DNA of 64,000 nt, taken from contig NZ_CP036343.1 of the NCBI RefSeq assembly GCF_007746795.1, positions 4,935,357 to 4,999,356 on the forward strand, given 5' to 3'. Origin of the DNA: Gimesia algae (GTDB taxonomy: Bacteria; Planctomycetota; Planctomycetia; Planctomycetales; Planctomycetaceae). Every line of letters begins with the position of its first letter. Position 1 is the first letter of the stretch. The notes under the pieces are model-generated. The model did no database searches. It was not told the origin of the DNA and saw nothing but the letters and a program-made list of their open reading frames with translations. Positions 36,619 to 46,071 of this stretch are shown one piece after another. Position numbers and translations under genes: made by a program.

Positions 36619-36945
36619 ATGCGTTGGCATCTGATTTCAGGAATTGTGACTTCACTGTTCGGCCTGTTTTTAATCGCGGGCGGCCTGTTGATGCTCGGTT
36701 CGCTGGCGTACTACAATATTAAGCATGGGCCCATCGAATTCAGCAACGGTGAATACGCGGCGCTCGACAGCGTCGCCCTCACCTGGAAAAACATATTACG
36801 AGGCAGTGCCTCACTGCTTACAGGCATCGGCCTATCCATCGCGGGAGTCTGCTGGTTAAAACAAAAAATCCGCTACGGGCTGGTCCTGTTTATACTCTCA
36901 ATGGCTTTTTCGGGAATCACGAGCGCAGTCATTCGCAATATGTAA
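36619..36945 (+). CDS. small integral membrane protein
   Basis: A 108-residue protein with three predicted membrane helices (about 5-32, 60-78, 85-104) and a short polar loop after the first. No family is recognised. AAGG occurs about 14 nt upstream of the ATG. It stands alone 170 bp after the EEP gene. Confidence 0.6.
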   Translation: MRWHLISGIVTSLFGLFLIAGGLLMLGSLAYYNIKHGPIEFSNGEYAALDSVALTWKNILRGSASLLTGIGLSIAGVCWLKQKIRYGLVLFILSMAFSGITSAVIRNM

Positions 36946-37022
36946 AGCCATTCAGCCTATGCTTGGGAGCATCAGCGACGCCCCATGTAATAGAGACCGA
37001 GTTGAATGCCATGGCCAGCGGT

Positions 37023-37769
37023 TCAGACCACCGTCAGCAGGACTGGCTTGCCCTTCGTAATGACCAGGGTATGCTCGAACTGGGCTGACAAGTTTCCTGC
37101 CTCCCCTGCCAGGGTCCAGCCATCATTGCCTTCCGTGACGATTCTGCTTTTCGTTGACAGGAAAGGCTCGATGGTAATGACGAGCCCTTCATGCAAAACC
37201 CTGGTATCTCCTGGTACAAAATAACCGGGAATCTCACCAGGTTCTTCGTGCAGACCTCGCCCGACACCATGGCTACACAGATTGCGAATGATGCGAAAAC
37301 CGGTTTGATTCGCGACTCTCTGAATCGATTTCCCGATCCCATTCAGCGGACGACCTGCCCTTGCAGCGTGACAGGCCTCGGTTAAAGCCATCTGAGTAGA
37401 AGCGATTAATTTGTCTTTGAGAGGATTACCCGGAGGCACTACGAAGGTGCCGCCCGTGTCTGCAAAATAGCCGTTCTTCTCGGCTGAGACATCAATGTTG
37501 ACAACATCGCCTGGTTGAATCACCCGATTGCCGGGAATCCCGTGTGCCGCTTCCTCATTGATACTGATACAGGTATAACCGGGAAAATTGTATGTCAGTT
37601 TCGGAGCGGACCTGGCCCCGTGAGATTCCAGCAAGACTTTCCCCACCAGATCCAACTCTCCTGTGGTCATTCCCGGCTCTGCCTGTTCCATCATTTCCTG
37701 CAGGGTGACCGCGACGATTCTACCAATTTTCCTCAGTTCCCTCAGGTCTTTTGCAGTTTCGATTGTCAC
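37023..37769 (-). CDS. map: methionine aminopeptidase, type I
   Basis: The 248-residue protein has all five metal ligands of MetAP: Asp in NIDVSAEKNGYFAD (two), His in CSHGVGRGLHE, Glu in TIEPF and Glu in FEHT. It removes N-terminal Met from nascent proteins. There is no zinc-finger or other extension, as in bacterial type I enzymes. The GTG start at 37769 is preferred to the ATG at 37811 because GAGGAG lies 6 nt upstream. It is not next to ribosomal protein or secY genes, so it may be an extra copy. Confidence 0.92.
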   Translation of the reverse strand: MTIETAKDLRELRKIGRIVAVTLQEMMEQAEPGMTTGELDLVGKVLLESHGARSAPKLTYNFPGYTCISINEEAAHGIPGNRVIQPGDVVNIDVSAEKNGYFADTGGTFVVPPGNPLKDKLIASTQMALTEACHAARAGRPLNGIGKSIQRVANQTGFRIIRNLCSHGVGRGLHEEPGEIPGYFVPGDTRVLHEGLVITIEPFLSTKSRIVTEGNDGWTLAGEAGNLSAQFEHTLVITKGKPVLLTVV

Positions 37770-37829
37770 GAAATACTCCTCATTCGTTTTTAAACCAGTA
37801 ATCCAGTGCACGACTTTAGCATAAACAGA

Positions 37830-38264
37830 TCAAGTCGCAAACAGCTGCGTTTCGATATCTTTGAAGGCTTTGAACTCCAGGGCATTGCCGCTGGGATCCA
37901 GAAAAAACATCGTCGCCTGTTCCCCCGGCTGACCGGCAAAGCGAATGTAGGGTTCGATCACGAATTCTATATCCTGTTCGCGCAGTCGATCCGCCAGCGA
38001 ATTCCAGCGATCCATCGTCAGCACCACCCCGAAATGGGGAACAGGCACACCATGACCGTCAACGGGGTTGGCGTGAGAAGCGATTTTGCCCTCGGGTCCC
38101 AAAGTCGGATTCAGGTGACAGACGACCTGGTGACCGAAGAAATTGAAATCGACCCACGTCTCGGCACTGCGACCTTCACTACAGCCCAGCAGTCCGCCAT
38201 AAAAGGCTCTGGCTTCAGCAATGTCACGCACATGAAAGGCAAGATGAAACGGATCAACGGGCAT
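37830..38264 (-). CDS. VOC (glyoxalase/extradiol dioxygenase-like) family protein
   Basis: The 144-residue protein has the two beta-alpha-beta-beta-beta halves of the VOC fold: [22 protein letters not shown] at the start and a second half with HFGVVLT and [15 protein letters not shown]. His8/His11, the His in the second half and the final Glu are plausible metal ligands. VOC proteins include dioxygenases, glyoxalases and resistance proteins; the role here is unknown. It lies 60 bp upstream of the map coding sequence and may share a transcript with it. Confidence 0.8.
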   Translation of the reverse strand: MPVDPFHLAFHVRDIAEARAFYGGLLGCSEGRSAETWVDFNFFGHQVVCHLNPTLGPEGKIASHANPVDGHGVPVPHFGVVLTMDRWNSLADRLREQDIEFVIEPYIRFAGQPGEQATMFFLDPSGNALEFKAFKDIETQLFAT

Positions 38265-38356
38265 AAGAATTCTCGGCTGCTGGAGTAAGTGGAAAGAAAA
38301 CCTGTAACATCAATTTAACAGGCACATGCGGCAGCAGCAAGAAAAAGAGACAATCG

Positions 38357-39568
38357 TCACTCCCCTGCCTGGATCCCTTTTGCCTTGGTAATCAAAAAGT
38401 CTTCCAGTGAATCATACGGACTCTTTTCGGCAGGTATGTCAGGCGACGTCACCGTGCATTCCAGACCGAGCGCGTCCATCGCTGCCTTCAACTTGAGTCC
38501 CAGCAGCACATGGTGGACCCAGATCGCCGATTCCGTATCGCGTGTGACTTTGGACGCAGGGCGGCTATACGTCATAAAAACACTCACACGATCATCACTG
38601 TCGAGATGACTAATTGGTGACGCGTCCTGCATCAACGCTTTGACAGCAGGTTTATTAATGTCCGCCTCACCTTCAATATGATAGAAGGCCGGCATCGCAG
38701 GTCCCATCGCCAGATCGGGAACGCCAAACCATTTCCGAAAGGTATGAATATCATAGGTGGGCTGGCCATTCATTGCCCCCGCTGCCAGGACGCGTGTTGA
38801 TTGACGGGCGATCGGATCGTCGCTATCCGGATCAGCCAGGTCATCATGAAAGGCGAGCCACAGACTGATGCCGGCTCCCGCGGAACCACCAAAGCAGACT
38901 ACGCGCTCCGGGTCGAGATTCCATTCTTTCGCGCGATTTCGAATGGTTTGCAAGCCGCGGGCAGCATCGTGCATCTGCATGGGATACGGGCCCGTATCTG
39001 TCAGGCGATAATTCATCGCTGCGACAGCCACGCCCGCTTTGTGACAGGTTTCCACCAGCCCCCGTTTCAACAGCGATTTATCTCCCCCGCGAAATCCACC
39101 GCCATGAATAAACAGGACCAGCGGAGTCGGTTTCCTGGCATCGGGAACCGGCCACAGATCAAACCGCTGCAATGGATGATCGCCATAAGCGACATCAGGC
39201 ACGGTCGCGACGACCCTGGGCGCATTATTACGTCGTGAGCGCGGCGTCCCTTTGTTCTGGTTGCCTGCCCGATATTTTCGCAGTTCTTCCCCACTTAATT
39301 TGCCATCTTTGTTCTCGTCGGCTTCGGGAAATCGCTGCAGCATGCGTTTAAGTCGCGCCTGCATTTCCGGACTGTTCTGTTGTTTTTTCACATGCGCCGC
39401 CAATTCACGGGCAGACAGAACTCCGTCTTTATTGGTATCGCTTTCAGGAAACCGTTTTAACAGCGCTGCGCGACGTGAGTCTCTATCACCGGCTACCTGT
39501 TTCGGCTCTTGACTGAATGTGGTTGTACATGAAAATAAACAAATTGAAATGATGATGTAATGTTTCAT
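38357..39568 (-). CDS. EF-hand plus alpha/beta-hydrolase (esterase) fusion, secreted
   Basis: The 403-residue protein has a short signal peptide, two EF-hand loops (DTNKDGVLSARE and DENKDGKLSGEE, about 45-100) and a carboxylesterase/BD-FAE-like hydrolase domain (about 120-400). The hydrolase has an HGGGF oxyanion motif and a GGSAGAG nucleophile elbow. Calcium binding through the EF-hands, as in dockerin-like planctomycete enzymes, may anchor or stabilise it. It is probably a secreted esterase for acylated polysaccharides, which is inference from the architecture. Confidence 0.82.
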   Translation of the reverse strand: MKHYIIISICLFSCTTTFSQEPKQVAGDRDSRRAALLKRFPESDTNKDGVLSARELAAHVKKQQNSPEMQARLKRMLQRFPEADENKDGKLSGEELRKYRAGNQNKGTPRSRRNNAPRVVATVPDVAYGDHPLQRFDLWPVPDARKPTPLVLFIHGGGFRGGDKSLLKRGLVETCHKAGVAVAAMNYRLTDTGPYPMQMHDAARGLQTIRNRAKEWNLDPERVVCFGGSAGAGISLWLAFHDDLADPDSDDPIARQSTRVLAAGAMNGQPTYDIHTFRKWFGVPDLAMGPAMPAFYHIEGEADINKPAVKALMQDASPISHLDSDDRVSVFMTYSRPASKVTRDTESAIWVHHVLLGLKLKAAMDALGLECTVTSPDIPAEKSPYDSLEDFLITKAKGIQAGE

Positions 39569-39861
39569 GCTGTTATTAACCCCAAACGACTCTTCTGGTT
39601 TCGTGATTCATTCACATTTTTCAAATCAAAGATGTCTGTTCCCGTGACCAGACGGACAATGTCTGCTAATTTTAATCAGCAATCATACCTGGATAATACA
39701 TTCTTCACCGGACTTAAGAGCTTGTTGTCTTCTAACAATCCTGTTTTTTTTGCAATATTATTTCAGTGTGAGATAGAATATACTATACACCAGTGTTGAG
39801 GACTCAATCATCAGAAGTCCTGTTGATCAAGCTTGTGTCTATTCCGCTCCAGGGTTAAAGC

Positions 39862-40296
39862 ATGTCAGAACAGAATCTCGATTCTGATTTCCAGCAAAAG
39901 TCTTCGCTGCCAGTCGACTTTCTGAGATTGCTGATGGTTCTGGCACTCATACTTCTGGCTGGAGCGCTCTCGCAATATTGGCAGGGTGCCATAATTTGCG
40001 TGGGCGCCTCCGTCGGCATGTTTCTGGCAGAACGATCTGGTTCCAGTCGCAGGCGGGAATTTCTGTTCCTGCTGGGTATCCCGCTACTGTCTTACTGGCT
40101 GGTGCTCATGTCCTCATTCCTGTTGCATTCGGACAGCGTCACTGCAGGCCAGATCAGCCTGTGGGCAGTGATTGGTCTCTGTACCGGGATTGTTCCAGCG
40201 GCCCTATCCGTGGTGGTTCTCTGTATTGCTTCCGCTCTGATTGATAAACTGACGGGACTGCGTCTCTTGAAATATAACTGGAATCATAATCATTAA
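39862..40296 (+). CDS. small polytopic membrane protein
   Basis: A 144-residue protein with a polar N-terminus (about 18 residues) and four predicted membrane helices separated by a short basic loop (RSGSSRRREF). No family is recognised and there is no clear ribosome-binding site. It is convergent with the ion-channel gene. Confidence 0.6.
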   Translation: MSEQNLDSDFQQKSSLPVDFLRLLMVLALILLAGALSQYWQGAIICVGASVGMFLAERSGSSRRREFLFLLGIPLLSYWLVLMSSFLLHSDSVTAGQISLWAVIGLCTGIVPAALSVVVLCIASALIDKLTGLRLLKYNWNHNH

Positions 40297-40350
40297 CGGA
40301 CAATTAAGAGACTACTCAATCTTAATACCTTGAACCTCACCGCCTGACTC

Positions 40351-40728
40351 CTAAGAAGACTGCTGCTCACTTTCAATTTCGAAATGCCGCACCGCGGTAT
40401 CATTTAGCGCACGTGTGGCAATCGCTACAGAAAGGCCCACCGCCAGCATACCAACCAGGCCAATTCCGACACTCACGATTTTTCCGATGGCCGTCTCAGG
40501 AGTGATATCACCATAGCCGATGGTCAAACCGGTGATGCAGGTAAAGTAAATCGCATCCCCAAAATCGATATTCTCATATCTCCAGATCAGAATCGCTCCC
40601 AGGAAAAGAATCAGGAGCAACCCGTAGATAATTTCCTGGATGTAAGACGCATAACGCTTGAAAGCAGAGAGAAATTCAAGAAACAGAGGCAGACGCTTTT
40701 CTATCACGTGTCGTAACATGGGTTGCAT
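40351..40728 (-). CDS. two-helix potassium channel (Ion_trans_2 type)
   Basis: The 125-residue protein has two membrane helices (about 33-50 and 82-105) around a pore loop with the selectivity filter TIGYGD (about 68-73). This is the minimal KcsA-like channel core. There is an N-terminal basic amphipathic stretch but no RCK or cyclic-nucleotide domain, so gating is not evident. Stands alone between a membrane protein gene and the sulfatase gene. Confidence 0.85.
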   Translation of the reverse strand: MQPMLRHVIEKRLPLFLEFLSAFKRYASYIQEIIYGLLLILFLGAILIWRYENIDFGDAIYFTCITGLTIGYGDITPETAIGKIVSVGIGLVGMLAVGLSVAIATRALNDTAVRHFEIESEQQSS

Positions 40729-40906
40729 TTCATTTTGCTAAATGATTGAGAGAATAAGTGAATCACAGACAGGCGAAAGTCTGGCTGTGGCTGATGTGAA
40801 CTTGAACTGAATGACGTGTTGTAGAAGTAAGACAGATTCCTGCCCCCTCTCCGGCAAGCTCATTCAAACAACTCAAGTTCAGAATAAGTTCGTTGAGTTC
40901 TCAGCA

Positions 40907-42448
40907 TCAATCAGTGCTGCGACCTGCCTTCACGTATTGTTTCAACAGCGCGTGCATCTGCATAACTTTCTCGGGGTGTTTACCTGAAATGTCGGTCGAC
41001 TCGGCGATATCCTGATCCAGGTCATACAGTTGATATTTCACCGGGACACTATTATCCAGAACCTCGTTGATGGTTTTCGGTCCCTTGACCATCAGCTTAT
41101 ACGGTCCCTGGCGGACGGCGAACGTACCATTGTGATGATTGTGGATAATCGCTTTGTGAAACGAAACAGGCCGCGATTCACCAGTTAATGCCGAATAAAA
41201 ACTGACGCCGTCTTCAGCAGTGTTGCTGTCTAAATTGACGTTCAACATCTCCGCCAGCGTGGGCAGGACATCGTTAAACACAATCGTCGTCGCACACTGT
41301 TCGCCCGGCTTGATTTTATCAGGCCAGCGCACAATAAACGGCACACGGTGTCCCCCTTCTTCGAGGCCCCCCTTCCAGCCGCTGCAGTCGCCGGTACTGT
41401 CATGTCCATAAATCTGTGTATCCCCCCGCACCCAGCGCTGCGGATAGCCGCGCGTCCGATCAACGGGTCCGTTATCGCTGGTGAAGAATAACAGCGTGTT
41501 GTCTGCGATGCCCAGTTCGTCGAGTTTACTGAGCAGTCTGCCGACATGGTGATCTAGTTCGACGACGAAATCTCCGTACGTACCTGCCTTGCTCTTCCCG
41601 ACGAATTCCTCGTTGGGAACAATCGGATTGTGAGGCGTCGTCATGGCATAATACAGGAAGAAAGGCTGATCGGGTTTCGCGCGGACCGAAGTCTCGACGA
41701 ACTCACACGCCTTGTTCGAAAGCGTCGGCACCAGGCGATCCATCGTGTAACCCTCGGCGATGATGTTATCATCCCGGCCAAACCATTCGCCGTGTATTTT
41801 CTTCGCCTGCTCCGTCGTCAGCGTGGGAATCACGGTCACGCGATTGTTCTCGATGAACGCCGCCGGGTTCATCTCCGCAGAACCGGCAGTGCCGAAGGAG
41901 TAGGCGAATCCATAGTCTTTCGGCCCCTTTAATGCGGGAGCAGCGAAGTCGATGTTTTTGAAGTTCTGGTAATTGGGATCGACGCGAATCTGTTCCCGCT
42001 CGCTTTCGTCGTGCAGCTTCCAGTCAATCCCCTGATGCCATTTCCCCACCAGCCCGGTCTGATAACCGGCGTCCTGCATCAGATTCGCAATTGTCCTGCG
42101 TCCCGGTTCAATCAACGTGCCGGCGAAGTTAGCGAGATTGCCCCCCGATCCCAGTCGCGTGCGCCACATGTAGCGACCGGTAAGCAGGCCATAGCGGGAA
42201 GGCACACAATACGATCCCGCGGCATGCGCGTCGGTAAACACCAGACCCTGCCGCGCGAGTTGGTCCAGATGCGGAGTCGGTATGCGGCTCTGTCTGTTGA
42301 GCGCCGTCACATCCCCCAGTCCCATGTCATCCGCGAGAATGATGACGACGTTGGGTCGAGGTGACTGATCCGCCGCTGATAATTCTGTTGATTCAATAAA
42401 CGACATCAGCATGAAACAGCAGACCAGAGTGATAATAAGCCTTCGCAT
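40907..42448 (-). CDS. formylglycine-dependent sulfatase (arylsulfatase family), secreted
   Basis: The 513-residue protein has a signal peptide (about 1-26), the metal-binding ILADDMGLGD segment and the sulfatase signature CVPSR at 81-85, where Cys81 would be converted to formylglycine; LLTGRY follows. Later LFFTSDNGP and GLEEGGHRVPF match the same family. It probably removes sulfate esters from marine polysaccharides after export. An FGE-type maturase is needed but not encoded in the window. GAGGA precedes the ATG. Confidence 0.93.
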   Translation of the reverse strand: MRRLIITLVCCFMLMSFIESTELSAADQSPRPNVVIILADDMGLGDVTALNRQSRIPTPHLDQLARQGLVFTDAHAAGSYCVPSRYGLLTGRYMWRTRLGSGGNLANFAGTLIEPGRRTIANLMQDAGYQTGLVGKWHQGIDWKLHDESEREQIRVDPNYQNFKNIDFAAPALKGPKDYGFAYSFGTAGSAEMNPAAFIENNRVTVIPTLTTEQAKKIHGEWFGRDDNIIAEGYTMDRLVPTLSNKACEFVETSVRAKPDQPFFLYYAMTTPHNPIVPNEEFVGKSKAGTYGDFVVELDHHVGRLLSKLDELGIADNTLLFFTSDNGPVDRTRGYPQRWVRGDTQIYGHDSTGDCSGWKGGLEEGGHRVPFIVRWPDKIKPGEQCATTIVFNDVLPTLAEMLNVNLDSNTAEDGVSFYSALTGESRPVSFHKAIIHNHHNGTFAVRQGPYKLMVKGPKTINEVLDNSVPVKYQLYDLDQDIAESTDISGKHPEKVMQMHALLKQYVKAGRSTD

Positions 42449-42813
42449 GGTGTATTCCTCAACAGTGCGTCTTTAATAACAGACGCAGAGTGCGATGATA
42501 AGTTCTACTAATAAACTACACAAAAAGAAGGCGGAAGGGAATATTCAAGACACCTGCACCGCCATACCTTGATTGGTTCATAATACACTGCACTGATACC
42601 AAATATCATATTTTCAAATAAAAGCAGTTGCCTTAGTGTGTCATCCACACTACCATATGTGTATTACAAACACTATCAATAAAGAATTTAATTCGGCGAC
42701 AGCGAACCAGTTCTAAAACAAGTCAGGATCGGGAGAAACACAAAGACTGATCCAAAATGGATTTACATTCAATATTTGACGATGAAGCACAGTTCGTAAC
42801 GGGGAGAAGTTCC
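42449..42813. other. divergent intergenic region upstream of the vault-like gene
   Basis: About 365 A+T-rich bp. TAGTGTG (42634-42640) and CACACTA (42646-42652) form a perfect 7-bp inverted repeat with 5-bp spacer, a possible regulator site. No gene is supported. Confidence 0.4.
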
Positions 42814-44019
42814 ATGATCAGTATTAAAACAGTTCGACAGGGGGAGCGGGTTGCGATCTGGGATTATAAAGGGCGGGTGGAGTATGTCGATGGTCCTCGG
42901 CGGTTGATCCTGTTTCGCAAGTCGATTGAACCGTTGCGGCAGTATTGTGCCGGTGCAGACCAGTATCTTTCTATTGAATTTGTCGACGGGCACTGCGAAC
43001 ATCAGCGGGGACCGATCTCGATCTGGTATGACCCGGTTCAGCATTTATCGATTGACGTCATAACTGCGCTGGAACTGGATTCGCACGAAGCGATCGTGGT
43101 CTATCGCCGTATCGGAAATGAAGTCCACAGACGCGTGGAACGTGGCCCCATGCTATTCGTTCCCGAGGAAAATGAATGGCTGCATGACTTTCGGTGGCAT
43201 GGTGCAGACCCGAAAGATCCAGCCCACAAGGTTCCCCGGGCGTTAAACTTTAATAAACTGCGGGTCATTCCAGACCAGACGTACTATCTGGTAGACGAAG
43301 TGCGAACTGCCGATGATGCGTTACTGACCGTCAAACTGATGATCTTTTTTGAATTGTCTGACATTGAAAAGATGCTGGATCAGACGCACGATCCCATTGC
43401 CGACTTTATCAATGCGGTCACGGCCGACGTCGTCGATTTTACCGGAACGCGTTCCTTCGAAGCGTTCAAGCAGGACACCGAGCAGTTGAACGAACTGGAG
43501 TCGTACCAGAATCTGCTGGCACGGGCAGCCCGGATTGGCTACCAGGTCAATAAGGTTGTGTACCGCGGTTACACGGCGGGCGAGACACTGCAGACGATGC
43601 ACGACAGTGCGATCGAAGCCCGGACACGACTGAAGCTGGATGCGGAGACCGAAATTCAGGCCCAGGAACTGGCCGACGTGCAACTGGCGCGGGAAGCCAT
43701 CCGGGCCGAAAAACGCCAGGAGATGGAGTCGAAACAAACCGAACACGACATTCACCTGCAGCGATTGCAGCACGACGAGCAGATTCATCAGCAGGCAGAA
43801 TTACAACTTGCCGACGAAGAGACCAGTCGCCGCGTCAATCAGATCGAGTTGGAACATCAGCGAGCGAAAAATGAAGAACAGGGTCGTTATCTGGCAGCGA
43901 TGCGCGAAATGCAGATCGACCTGACCCGGTACCTGGTCGCCCAGTACCAGAACCCGGACCGTCTGATTCGCATCAGCGGCGATCATGACGCGAACCTGCA
44001 TTTGCACGAAGAGAATTAA
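42814..44019 (+). CDS. major-vault-protein-like/SPFH protein with long C-terminal coiled coil
   Basis: A 401-residue protein without membrane helix or signal peptide. Residues 1-130 contain repeated segments ending in GP (VAIWDYKGRVEYVDGP, then VDGHCEHQRGP, then RRIGNEVHRRVERGP), like the repeats of eukaryotic major vault protein (MVP). Residues 148-255 resemble the MVP shoulder, an SPFH-type fold: TADDALLTVKLMIFFEL aligns by eye with the TADHARLQLQ segment of MVP, and DFINAV with SFEAFKQD with the DFVGDA/FDDFHK segment. Residues 262-380 are a Glu/Gln/Arg-rich coiled coil where MVP has its cap helix. It has fewer repeats than MVP (about 870 residues). The start at 42814 has GGGGAG upstream. 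The NADAR gene follows after 21 nt. Confidence 0.7.
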   Translation: MISIKTVRQGERVAIWDYKGRVEYVDGPRRLILFRKSIEPLRQYCAGADQYLSIEFVDGHCEHQRGPISIWYDPVQHLSIDVITALELDSHEAIVVYRRIGNEVHRRVERGPMLFVPEENEWLHDFRWHGADPKDPAHKVPRALNFNKLRVIPDQTYYLVDEVRTADDALLTVKLMIFFELSDIEKMLDQTHDPIADFINAVTADVVDFTGTRSFEAFKQDTEQLNELESYQNLLARAARIGYQVNKVVYRGYTAGETLQTMHDSAIEARTRLKLDAETEIQAQELADVQLAREAIRAEKRQEMESKQTEHDIHLQRLQHDEQIHQQAELQLADEETSRRVNQIELEHQRAKNEEQGRYLAAMREMQIDLTRYLVAQYQNPDRLIRISGDHDANLHLHEEN

Positions 44020-44040
44020 TAAATCTGAAAAGGAACTTTC

Positions 44041-44499
44041 ATGACAATCTATTTTTATTCGACGAAAGATGCTTACGGCGAGTTTTCGAACTTCAAAGCG
44101 TATCCTTTCGAATTGAAGGGGAAGACCTGGCGAACCGTGGAGCACTATTTCCAGGCACAGAAATTCGCAGGAACAGAGCACGAAGAAGAATTACGCGAAA
44201 CTCCCAGCCCGATGGTCGTGGCCCGGAAAGGACGTTCGCGAAAGCGACCACTGCGAACAGACTGGGAAGAAGTAAAAGACCAGATTATGCGAGAAGCAGT
44301 ATATGCAAAATTTGAGCAACACGCGGAACTTGAAGAAATGTTGTTGAACACAGGAGACAATGAGATCGTGGAACAGACAACGCGCGACTACTACTGGGGC
44401 TGCGGCTCAGAAGGCACCGGAAAAAACATGCTGGGAATCATTCTCATGGAAACACGAGAACGTTTGCTAAGCCGCCAAACGGCTGATCCGAAAGAATAG
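44041..44499 (+). CDS. NADAR-family ADP-ribose-related glycosidase (YbiA-like)
   Basis: The 152-residue protein matches the NADAR/YbiA family: YFYSTKDAYGEFSNF, TWRTVEHYFQAQKF (conserved Glu-His) and YYWGCGSEGTGKNMLG at the C-terminal side. Family members cleave N-glycosidic bonds, in riboflavin intermediates or ADP-ribosylated guanine; some serve as antitoxins to DarT-like ADP-ribosyltransferases. No such toxin is adjacent. AAAAGGAA precedes the ATG, 21 nt after the vault-like gene stop, so the two genes are probably one operon. Confidence 0.85.
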   Translation: MTIYFYSTKDAYGEFSNFKAYPFELKGKTWRTVEHYFQAQKFAGTEHEEELRETPSPMVVARKGRSRKRPLRTDWEEVKDQIMREAVYAKFEQHAELEEMLLNTGDNEIVEQTTRDYYWGCGSEGTGKNMLGIILMETRERLLSRQTADPKE

Positions 44500-44754
44500 A
44501 AACCAGCTGAAAAATACAACACCAGGGAAGAACATTGGGGGGCAGGTCTAGACCTTTTGAGATCAACGCCTTAATTTTCACCAGTCAGAATATCCCTCGC
44601 ATGGCCCAGGCAGCAGCATTGTGTTTCGTATTGTTCGTCCCTGCTTGCATTGGTGTCGTTGCAGTAATATAAGTCAAGGTAAGTACGTGCGGCGGTGTTG
44701 CGTTCCGGAAGCCGCACTCGACCTTTCCTCTCTTTCACAACAAGGACCAACACT

Positions 44755-45423
44755 ATGGCCGCCACCAATGGAATGCTCGACCCGGAAGACACCGTCATGC
44801 TGCTGATTGATCATCAGAGTGGTCTGTTCAATACGGTCAGGGATATACCCATTCCCGATCTGCGGAATTATGTGATTGCCCTGGCGAAGACTGCTTCGCT
44901 TTTGAAGATCCCGGTCATCACAACCGCCTCCGTGCCAGACGGCCCCAATGGGCCCCTGATTCCGGAAATCGACAAGTACGCTCCCCATGCGCAATATGTT
45001 CCGAGAACGGGGCAGATCAATGCGTGGGACAATCCTCCGTTTGTGGAAGCGATCGAACAGACCGGATGAAAGACACTGATCATTGCGGGCACATTAACGA
45101 GTGTCTGTATGGCGTTTCCTGCCGTCAGCGCAGTGCAGGCGGGCTATAAGGCGTACTGTGTCGTCGATGCTTCCGGCAACTGGAGCAAAATGGCAACCGA
45201 TATCACCATCGCACGCGTCGCCCAGGCGGGAGCAATCCCGACAGATACCTTCGCCATCGTCGGCGAACTGATGCGAACCTGGAACCGCGCGGAAGGCTCG
45301 CAGTTTGCCGAAATTCTTTCAGATCATATTTCACCGGAATACAAATGCCTGATCGAAAGCTTCACAAAAGCGCAGGCAGTGGTCAACGAAGGTCCGGAGA
45401 CGAAGATGGACAAGTTCCAATAG
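44755..45423 (+). pseudogene. YcaC-like isochorismatase-family hydrolase interrupted by an in-frame TGA
   Basis: The frame from ATG 44755 (AAGGA upstream) encodes [10 protein letters not shown], the Asp of the isochorismatase triad, and continues to EAIEQTG, where a TGA occurs at 45067-45069. The same frame then resumes [18 protein letters not shown], with the catalytic Cys, to the stop at 45421. Relatives have Arg at the interrupted position (TGRKTL), so a single CGA-to-TGA change explains it. The truncated product lacks the nucleophile. A sequencing error is the main alternative. Confidence 0.78.
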
Positions 45424-45437
45424 GCGAAAACTAAGGG

Positions 45438-45698
45438 CTAAGTGGTCTGGTCTCGTTCTTTCTCGATCCGACCACTTATATTTTTACTGGAGTCCGCTTC
45501 ATCCTGCTGGGGTTCAACCACAATTGGATCTGTTGCTGAATCAATGTTTTTGGTCTTATGCATTTGCTGGCCCAGTTCTTTGAGCTCTTCGACCGTTTTT
45601 GCGCGCCGGGCCTGTTCGGCTTTTTGCTGTTTGACGGCGGGGTCAATGCATCCAAGACACAGGATAATCATCAAAAAGATGAGAGAAGTGTGATGCAT
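45438..45698 (-). CDS. small putative lipoprotein
   Basis: An 86-residue protein with a leader ending ILCLGC, a good lipobox. The mature part is short, charged and helical (KQQKAEQARRAKTVEELKELGQQM). The ATG at 45698 is preferred to the upstream 45752 since the leader starts there. Function unknown. It is convergent with the broken hydrolase. Confidence 0.6.
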   Translation of the reverse strand: MHHTSLIFLMIILCLGCIDPAVKQQKAEQARRAKTVEELKELGQQMHKTKNIDSATDPIVVEPQQDEADSSKNISGRIEKERDQTT

Positions 45699-46071
45699 TT
45701 GGTTTCGTCTTTCATGACAAAGTGGAAGTAGATGAGGCGATTTGTTGATCACATTGACAAGGGTCCGCCATCAATGAATCGACGTTTTTATCGTGATTCG
45801 TCAGGAATCTTTCTATTTATACGTCATGCTGGGACAGTGTCCTGTGTAAATATAGTATCACAATTGAGAAGATCATAGTGGAGCAGGTTCATAAAATTAT
45901 CGAGACCAACTTTCTTAATGCCTTTCAAAACCAGGCTGTTCGCGAATGCTCAAAAATCTCCAGTTTCGTCAAGTGCGGTCCGCCATGCAAGGAAGTTACC
46001 GGCTGGCCACGGTTGAGCCAAATCACAGCACCATTGCCTGTTGCCTCTCGCGGATTACAGATTGATGGAAA
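45699..46071. other. intergenic, no gene seen
   Basis: About 370 bp. A plus-strand frame starting at GTG 45878 overlaps the next gene antisense and has no family support. Confidence 0.35.

Noticed and set aside
44041..44499. DarT-NADAR toxin-antitoxin pair
   Set aside because: NADAR is present, but neither neighbouring gene has ADP-ribosyltransferase motifs. The upstream gene is vault-like.
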